Assembly (NCBI GenBank): GCA_030613045.1 | Contig: JAUWMS010000038.1 | Span: forward strand, 1-10,599 | Length of the DNA: 10,599 bases | Source of the DNA: Candidatus Latescibacterota bacterium | GTDB taxonomy: Bacteria; Latescibacterota; 4484-107 | Direction of reading: 5' to 3' | Program-made: the position numbers and the translations under genes | Notes under the pieces: generated by a model | What the model was told of the DNA's origin: nothing | The model's database searches: none | Seen by the model: only the letters and a program-made list of their open reading frames with translations | Shown here: positions 6,290 to 10,599 of the stretch, in pieces | Layout: each line of letters starts with the position of its first letter | Numbering within the stretch: position 1 is the first letter of the stretch

Positions 6290-6356
6290 AGGAAGCCAGG
6301 AGAGACCTGCGATAAATGGCGTAGGAATTGCTTTTTTCCTGGTTTCCTGGCTTCCT
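6290..6356. repeat. Perfect 12-base inverted repeat in the sulfatase-sialidase spacer
   Basis: AGGAAGCCAGGA (6290-6301) and TCCTGGCTTCCT (6345-6356) are exact reverse complements separated by 43 bases. The right arm is preceded by a second partial copy, TTCCTGGT. It lies between the sulfatase stop and the next gene's ribosome binding site and looks like a dispersed palindromic element. No T-tract follows the right arm, so it is not a standard terminator. Confidence 0.6.
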
Positions 6357-6422
6357 TATAAGGCTGAACATCGTTTTTCCCAGAGACTTACCAACACTCA
6401 AAAAAGAGGAGGAACAAGAGCA

Positions 6423-7706
6423 ATGAAATCAATCTGCACCATCGAGCGGGAATTGGTTATCCCTTCACCCGGGCCGTGCATGGCAACTACGGCAAGTATC
6501 CAGTATATAGGGGAGGGATTGCGGCGCGAAGAGATCCGGTCGAACATCTCTTCGAGTGACTGGCATGATACGGTGCGCAGACGCACCTCAGAGGATAACG
6601 GCCGCACGTGGTCCGAGTGGAAGCAGATCTACAAGGAAGCGCCGGAACAGGGCGGATTTACGCAATCGGGAGGGCCTTCACAGGGCGGGAGCGGTCCGGT
6701 TGATCCGGTATCCGGCATGCTGATCAAGACGGTATTCCAGCGGATCATCGAGGGAGATCCCAAGGTGGCGATGCACGTTATCTGGGAAGGCAAGCGGCTC
6801 TTCAGCGATCACGGATTCTACCAGCTTTCGCGGGATAACGGAAAAACCTGGGGACCGGGCCATCTCCTCAAATACGAAGAGGGACCTGATTTCGATCCGG
6901 AGGACTGGGGGAATCCCGCGTATTACCGAAGCAATGAGATGTATATCGGGGACAAGCTTGTGCTCTCGAACGGAAGTGTGGTCATCAGCTCGACCATTCC
7001 CGTCGAGTACCGCGATGAAGAGGACGAGAAGACGCCGGTCGCATTTCCAAATATGTACAGAGAAGGCTGTGTCGCAGGCGCCGTGTGCTTTGTAGGCCGG
7101 TGGGACGCCAACAGGCAGGATTATGAGTGGGAGACCTCGAACCGCATCTTCCTGCCGCGCCATATCTCCAACCGGGGGTTGGTGGAGCTGACGCTGAGCG
7201 AGTTGAAAAACGGGAATCTCCTGCTCCTCATGCGCGGGTCGAATAGAGAGCTGGATCCGATTGCATGTCCCGGAAGGAAATGGATGTCGGTCTCCGAAGA
7301 CGGCGGCATGACGTGGAGTCCCGTCACCGACCTCCGGTACGATACCGGCGAGCCGTTCTATTCGCCTGCGTCTATTTCCAGAACGCTCCGTTCGTCGAAA
7401 ACGGGGAAGCTCTACTACTTTTTGAATATCTCGGATACCCCGCCGGAAGGGAACGAGCCGAGGTATCCGCTGCAGGTCGCGCAAATTGATGAGGGAAAAT
7501 GCGCGCTCATCAAAGATACGGTAACGGTGATTGACGATCGTAATTCCGAAGAGGATTCAGAGCATCTGTCCCTTTCCAATTTCGGTCTGTTGGAGGATCG
7601 CGAGACCCACGTGGTGGAGCTTACGATGACCCGTCTCGGCGCGAAAGGGCCGATGCCGGATTTGTGGGAGGCGGATACGTACAAGTATTTGATTGACTTT
7701 ATTTGA
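6423..7706 (+). CDS. Sialidase-like (exo-alpha-sialidase superfamily) protein with three Asp boxes
   Basis: The protein has 427 residues. The start is supported by AGAGGAGG (6405-6412), 10 bases before the ATG. Asp boxes are SEDNGRTW (56-63), SRDNGKTW (136-143) and SEDGGMTW (291-298). A segment RGLVELTLSELKNGNLLLLM followed by RGSNR (251-275) just before the third box matches the Glu...Arg strands found in BNR sialidase-like families of glycan-degrading bacteria. No signal peptide is seen at MKSICTIERE; a cytoplasmic location is inferred. The spacing of Asp boxes and the sequence differ strongly from the genes at 2 and 3448, so the three are separate subfamilies within one neighbourhood and probably act on different linkages. 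True sialidase activity is not proven; several related families act on other acidic sugars. The 115-base gap to the next gene contains a structured leader. Confidence 0.9.
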   Translation: MKSICTIERELVIPSPGPCMATTASIQYIGEGLRREEIRSNISSSDWHDTVRRRTSEDNGRTWSEWKQIYKEAPEQGGFTQSGGPSQGGSGPVDPVSGMLIKTVFQRIIEGDPKVAMHVIWEGKRLFSDHGFYQLSRDNGKTWGPGHLLKYEEGPDFDPEDWGNPAYYRSNEMYIGDKLVLSNGSVVISSTIPVEYRDEEDEKTPVAFPNMYREGCVAGAVCFVGRWDANRQDYEWETSNRIFLPRHISNRGLVELTLSELKNGNLLLLMRGSNRELDPIACPGRKWMSVSEDGGMTWSPVTDLRYDTGEPFYSPASISRTLRSSKTGKLYYFLNISDTPPEGNEPRYPLQVAQIDEGKCALIKDTVTVIDDRNSEEDSEHLSLSNFGLLEDRETHVVELTMTRLGAKGPMPDLWEADTYKYLIDFI

Positions 7707-7717
7707 AGGAGAGTAGT

Positions 7718-7797
7718 CCTGCCGTGCGATAAACCGCACGGTTCGGTCACTGAAGCTGAAAACGGCCCCCGAACCGTGATGTTCACGTCACGGCGGG
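7718..7797 (+). ncRNA. Structured, switch-like RNA leader upstream of the VIT-like transporter gene
   Basis: Two alternative folds are directly readable. Fold 1 is a short hairpin, CCGTGCG (7722-7728) with CGCACGG (7735-7741). Fold 2 combines CACGGTTCGG (7737-7746) with CCGAACCGTG (7769-7778) and an outer stem CCTGCCGTG (7718-7726) with CACGGCGGG (7789-7797, one G-U pair). Fold 1 shares bases with both fold 2 stems, so they exclude each other. Such a layout is typical of ligand-controlled leaders, and the gene that follows encodes a metal transporter. No known class is matched with confidence, and no clear sequestration of the AAGGA site at 7808-7812 is seen. Confidence 0.45.
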
Positions 7798-7821
7798 AGA
7801 GGAGATGAAGGAAGACTCAGG

Positions 7822-8298
7822 ATGAAACATTCACTAAAAACGGGATTCAGTTTCGGTTCGACCTCCGGCATCATCACCACCCTCGGATTGATGGTGGGAT
7901 TGCATGCCGGCACTCAGTCGAAACTCGCGGTGCTTGGCGGCATCCTCACCATCGCCGTAGCAGACGCTTTTTCGGACGCGCTCGGCATCCACATTTCCGA
8001 GGAGTCGGAGAACAAGCACACGACGAAGGAGATCTGGGAATCCACCGCCGCTACGTTTCTGTCCAAGTTTGTTTTTGCCATAACCTTCCTCGTTCCGGTG
8101 CTGTGGCTTCCACTTCCGACGGCGATTGTGGTCAGTGTGGCTTGGGGCCTGTCTTTATTGGGATTGTTCAGTTTTTTCATCGCCAAAGCGCAGCACGCAA
8201 AAGCCTGGCGGATCATCGCGGAACACCTGATTATTGCGTGGGTCGTTATCGTGATCACGCATTATGTCGGCGTCTGGATCAAGTCGGGATTTGGGTAG
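7822..8298 (+). CDS. VIT/CCC1-family-like integral membrane protein, probable Fe/Mn transporter relative
   Basis: The protein has 158 residues, with AAGGA (7808-7812) 9 bases before the ATG. About five membrane helices are seen, near 11-29, 34-57, 78-98, 100-121 and 130-150, the number in VIT1. The first pair carries the family pattern: SGIITTLGLMVGL in helix 1 and a small-residue helix 2 with FSDALGIHISEESE, corresponding to the VIT 'SMA-GEY-S' motif. The family moves ferrous iron or manganese across membranes. Two features differ: helix 1 has Ser15 where VIT1 has a translocation Asp (DG-TT), and helix 2 has Asp52 where VIT1 has Met, plus Asp48. The cytosolic metal-binding loop between helices 2 and 3 is nearly absent, so the protein is shorter than the usual 230 residues. 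A structured leader precedes it and a strong hairpin follows, so it is probably transcribed as a single unit. Metal specificity is unknown. Confidence 0.82.
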   Translation: MKHSLKTGFSFGSTSGIITTLGLMVGLHAGTQSKLAVLGGILTIAVADAFSDALGIHISEESENKHTTKEIWESTAATFLSKFVFAITFLVPVLWLPLPTAIVVSVAWGLSLLGLFSFFIAKAQHAKAWRIIAEHLIIAWVVIVITHYVGVWIKSGFG

Positions 8299-8307
8299 GC
8301 GGGCCAA

Positions 8308-8351
8308 AGATTTCCAAAGTCTCGAAGACTTTGGAAATCTGTTTCTCTTTT
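8308..8351 (+). terminator. Strong hairpin terminator after the VIT-like gene
   Basis: AGATTTCCAAAGTCT (8308-8322) and AGACTTTGGAAATCT (8326-8340) form a perfect 15-base stem with a three-base loop CGA, followed by the T-rich GTTTCTCTTTT. It starts 10 bases after the stop codon. The stem is A/T-rich and the T-tract is interrupted, so efficiency may be moderate, and it may also be a member of a dispersed palindrome family. Confidence 0.65.
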
Positions 8352-8396
8352 CCCAAAACTCAAGTGCGATCCGTATAAAATCCAATCCCCTCAAAA

Positions 8397-8402
8397 AAGG
8401 AG
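8397..8402 (+). promoter_or_regulatory. Ribosome binding site that sets the 8411 start
   Basis: AAGGAG ends 8 bases before the ATG at 8411. The frame stays open upstream to 8264, but that would run through the terminator hairpin and the end of the previous gene. Starting at 8411 places a clean signal peptide at the N-terminus. Confidence 0.75.
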
Positions 8403-8410
8403 ATTCTTCC

Positions 8411-9076
8411 ATGTCTCAGTTCTTTTTCCCGCGCTTCCTTTCGACCGCGCTCAAAGCAAACATTTGCGCGTTCATTCTGCTCGGCTGCGGCGCTATCGCT
8501 CAGGCCGCTGATGTTCCGGATAGGGACGCAAAATTCCCTACGGATCTGGAGTTTGTGCAGGGCATCGTTTCGGATTCCTTTCTAAAGGTGCTTGAAGACT
8601 TGCCTCTGGAAAAGGCACTGAGCGTTGCGGTGGTGAGCGATCCTTCGCAGGAAGACGACTGGATCGTCCGGGATGCGCTCGTTCGGACACTGTTGGCGGA
8701 GGGCTATACGCTGGTTCAGGCGGAGCAGGATTCGCTCTCCGAAGTGAAAGAGAAGGCCTCCCACACGCTCACTTTTCGTCTTATCGACCTTCGTCTAAAA
8801 TGCGAAATGAGTGGGAGCAAGCTTCGGAGGCATAGAAAGTTGATGCGCCGGGGGCTGGTGGATTTCGCGCTCCGACTGACGGACAACCAGGACGGAGCCG
8901 TGATCTGGGCGAAACAGGTGAGCGATCAGACGGAGGACGTGGTTCCGGCCTCGCAGAGTCGGAAGTTGGAAGTGCCGGACGCCATTGTGCGCGAGATGAT
9001 CGAGAAGGAGAGCCATTGGCTCGAAGGAATCGCTGTGGTGGGGATCATCGCCAGTTTGGTTTATCTGTCGTTCTAA
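8411..9076 (+). CDS. Exported protein of unknown function with N-terminal signal and C-terminal membrane helix
   Basis: The protein has 221 residues. A signal sequence spans about residues 9-33: it contains LLGC (23-26), which could be a lipobox with Cys26, and AQA (30-32), which could be a signal peptidase I site, so the processing route is ambiguous. The mature part alternates strands and helices; the segment TFRLIDLRLKC followed by RRGLVDFALRLTDNQDGAVIWAKQVSDQTEDVV resembles the 'R-x-a-x-l-x-l-D-x-x-t-G-x-v-lW' pattern of periplasmic/envelope proteins of the CsgG/FlgO-like type, but I cannot name a family. The last 16 residues (206-221) form a hydrophobic helix ending at the stop, so the protein would be anchored at its C-terminus. 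It has its own ribosome binding site and lies between a metal transporter and a sugar-phosphate mutase, a context that suggests envelope maintenance but proves nothing. Confidence 0.8.
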   Translation: MSQFFFPRFLSTALKANICAFILLGCGAIAQAADVPDRDAKFPTDLEFVQGIVSDSFLKVLEDLPLEKALSVAVVSDPSQEDDWIVRDALVRTLLAEGYTLVQAEQDSLSEVKEKASHTLTFRLIDLRLKCEMSGSKLRRHRKLMRRGLVDFALRLTDNQDGAVIWAKQVSDQTEDVVPASQSRKLEVPDAIVREMIEKESHWLEGIAVVGIIASLVYLSF

Positions 9077-9094
9077 AAAAATGGACGCGGAACA

Positions 9095-9155
9095 CCACGG
9101 ATGTACGCGGATTTCCCCTTTTTTTGATCCGTGTTTGTCCGTGTTTATCCGTGTC
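9095..9155. repeat. Tandem and inverted 10-base 'ATCCGTGTTT'-type repeat
   Basis: Units of 10 bases (GATCCGTGTTT, GTCCGTGTTT, ATCCGTGTCC) run in tandem at about 9126-9155, and the opposite orientation, ACCACGGAT and ACGCGGAT, lies at about 9096-9114. Together they can fold into a hairpin with a T-rich loop. It occupies nearly all of the 97-base spacer before the mutase gene and looks like a dispersed repeat family. Confidence 0.55.
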
Positions 9156-9159
9156 CCGG

Positions 9160-9166
9160 AAGGGGG
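9160..9166 (+). promoter_or_regulatory. Ribosome binding site that sets the mutase start
   Basis: AAGGGGG ends 7 bases before the ATG at 9174. The frame is open back to 9081 but the upstream part is the repeat, and the family's N-terminal pattern (FREYDVRG) begins just after 9174. Confidence 0.75.
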
Positions 9167-9173
9167 TCATGCT

Positions 9174-10568
9174 ATGAATCCACAGATTTTTCGGGAGTAC
9201 GACGTGCGCGGGATCGCGGACGAGGATTTGACGGATGAGGTCGCGGAGAATTTGGGATGGGCTTTTGGAAGTCTTATTCGCGATGAAGGCGGAACAAAGG
9301 TGGTCGTTGGACGGGACGTGCGTCTGAGCTCCGAGCGGCTGCGCGATGCGCTTTGCCTCGGCATACGCAAGAGCGGCTGCGACGTGACGGACGTGGGCCA
9401 GGTTCCCACGCCCACGCTTTATTTTTCCATCCTTCATCTGAATATGGATGGCGGCGTGATGATCACCGGGAGCCACAATCCGCTGGAATATAACGGCTTC
9501 AAATTGTGTCTCGGCATCGCTTCGATCTACGGTGAGGCTATTCAGCGGCTGCGGGAGCGCATAGAGAAAGGCAATCTGGTTCGGGGCAGCGGCGGATTTT
9601 CGCAAGCGGATGCGCTGCCTGCTTACATGGAAGCGATCACGGAGCGGATTCATCTAAAACGGGGGCTGAAGGTCGTGCTGGATGCGGGCAACGGCGGAGC
9701 CAGTGAGATCGCGCCGGAGTTTTTTCGAAGGCTGGGCTGCGAGGTGATCCCGCTGTATTGCGAGATTGACGGGCGCTTTCCCAATCATCTTCCGGATCCG
9801 ACGGTGCCGAAATACGTGGTGGATCTGCAGCGCAAGGTTCTTGAGACCGGCGCGGACGTGGGCATCGGATTCGACGGCGACGTGGATCGGATCGGGGTCA
9901 TCGACGATGAGGGGAAGATTCTGTACGGAGATCGGCTGCTTGCACTCTATGCCCGCGATGTATTGTCCCGGAAACCCGGAAGCCCGATTATCTTCGACGT
10001 GAAATGCTCGCAGGCTCTGGTGGAGGACATCGAGGCGCACGGAGGCCGGCCTTTGATGGGACGCACCGGGCACTCGCTGATCAAGGCGCGGATGAAGGCG
10101 GAAAATGCTCCGCTGGCCGGAGAAATGTCCGGGCACATGTTTTTCGCGGACGAGTATTTCGGATACGACGATGCGCTCTACGCCTCGGCCCGATTGGTTC
10201 GGCTCCTTGCAGGGACTTCGGAGAAGCTCTCTGAAATCGCAGCCGGGCTGCCCCAGTATGTGGCCACTCCGGAGATCCGGATCGCATGTTCGGACGAGGA
10301 AAAATTCGACGTGGTGAAAGCGATCACCGAGCACTTCCGGGCACGATACGCGGTGCGGGAGGCAGATGGCGGGCGCGTGCTCTTCGGAGATGGATGGGGC
10401 TTGGTGCGGGCGTCCAATACGCAGCCGGTGCTGGTGCTTCGGTTCGAGGCGAGCACGCAGGAGCGGCTTGGGGAGATTGCGCGGACGATGCTTGAGGAAC
10501 TGAAGCGCTATCCCGCGGTCTCCGGCATAGAGGAAGTGCTCCGGTCGGTGAGGGGAGGAGAGGGTTAG
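9174..10568 (+). CDS. Phosphomannomutase/phosphoglucomutase (alpha-D-phosphohexomutase family, ManB/AlgC type)
   Basis: The protein has 464 residues, full length for the bacterial PMM/PGM group. All four active-site elements are present: FREYDVRG at the N-terminus; the phosphoserine loop TGSHNP with Ser100; the magnesium loop DGDVDR at 234-239; the sugar-binding loop GEMSGH at 316-321; and the phosphate-binding loop RASNTQP at 412-418, with Gln where many relatives have Glu or another residue. It interconverts mannose-6-phosphate and mannose-1-phosphate, or the glucose pair; the sequence alone does not settle the preference, so symbols such as manB or algC are not assigned. It acts in the cytoplasm and feeds GDP-mannose or UDP-glucose for surface polysaccharides. 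A sampled line (9301-9360) is about 68% GC, higher than the genes around the cassette. The first 30 bases after its stop, to the window end, hold nothing recognisable. Confidence 0.96.
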   Translation: MNPQIFREYDVRGIADEDLTDEVAENLGWAFGSLIRDEGGTKVVVGRDVRLSSERLRDALCLGIRKSGCDVTDVGQVPTPTLYFSILHLNMDGGVMITGSHNPLEYNGFKLCLGIASIYGEAIQRLRERIEKGNLVRGSGGFSQADALPAYMEAITERIHLKRGLKVVLDAGNGGASEIAPEFFRRLGCEVIPLYCEIDGRFPNHLPDPTVPKYVVDLQRKVLETGADVGIGFDGDVDRIGVIDDEGKILYGDRLLALYARDVLSRKPGSPIIFDVKCSQALVEDIEAHGGRPLMGRTGHSLIKARMKAENAPLAGEMSGHMFFADEYFGYDDALYASARLVRLLAGTSEKLSEIAAGLPQYVATPEIRIACSDEEKFDVVKAITEHFRARYAVREADGGRVLFGDGWGLVRASNTQPVLVLRFEASTQERLGEIARTMLEELKRYPAVSGIEEVLRSVRGGEG

Positions 10569-10599
10569 TGCTGTTCAGTTCTCCGACCCCTGCGCCGAA

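Noticed and set aside
7718..7746. Group II intron fragment, from the CCGTGCG...CGCACGGTTC hairpin that recalls intron sequences
   Set aside because: No domain V, no intron-encoded protein and no exon junction are visible; a similar 25-base hairpin alone is not enough.
7711..7797. Manganese (yybP-ykoY) riboswitch suggested by GGAGAGTAG before a metal transporter gene
   Set aside because: Only the first box resembles the class. The paired 3' strand (AGACCTT type) and the conserved loop sequence are absent.

Overview
The window reads as one strand-biased stretch of a bacterial chromosome. All eight convincing genes lie on the + strand, and a ninth partial one enters from the left edge. The mix of several sialidase-fold (BNR/Asp-box) proteins, an S1-family heparan-N-sulfatase-like enzyme, a phosphotriesterase-like amidohydrolase and spacers full of short palindromic repeats is typical of glycan-degrading members of the PVC superphylum (Kiritimatiellota, Lentisphaerota, Planctomycetota) or a similar uncultured lineage. 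That placement is an inference from content; there is no rRNA or other marker gene here.

Layout: (a) 2-1303 is a 5'-truncated sialidase-fold protein with an extra C-terminal beta-rich domain. It is followed by a spacer with a good intrinsic terminator and an inverted repeat that contains the next gene's ribosome binding site. (b) 1556-2521 is a phosphotriesterase-family metal hydrolase. (c) 2529-3405 looks like an integron-type gene cassette: two attC-like sites (60 and 132 bases) flank a small gene whose product carries a nucleotidyltransferase-like G-S / D-x-D / D pattern. No integrase is present. (d) 3448-4587 is a five-Asp-box sialidase-like protein. (e) 4588-4889 is gene-free and carries a four-hairpin repeat element and a 7-base tandem repeat. 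(f) 4890-6197 is the sulfatase. (g) 6423-7706 is a third sialidase-like protein. (h) 7707-7821 is a structured leader before 7822-8298, a VIT/CCC1-like membrane metal transporter with altered intramembrane residues, closed by a strong hairpin. (i) 8411-9076 is an exported protein of unknown function with an N-terminal signal and a C-terminal membrane helix. (j) 9174-10568 is a phosphomannomutase/phosphoglucomutase.

How they may work together: the sialidase-like proteins, the sulfatase and the amidohydrolase fit a pathway that strips sialyl-type and sulfated sugars from host or algal glycans and handles sugar lactones. The sulfatase and the two sialidase-like proteins with visible starts lack signal peptides, so as read they would act inside the cell on imported oligosaccharides. 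The genes are separated by spacers of about 100-300 bases holding terminators and repeats, so this is a functional neighbourhood and not one tight operon. The most unusual items are the solitary attC-bounded cassette, the switch-like leader before the metal transporter, and the changed residues of that transporter.
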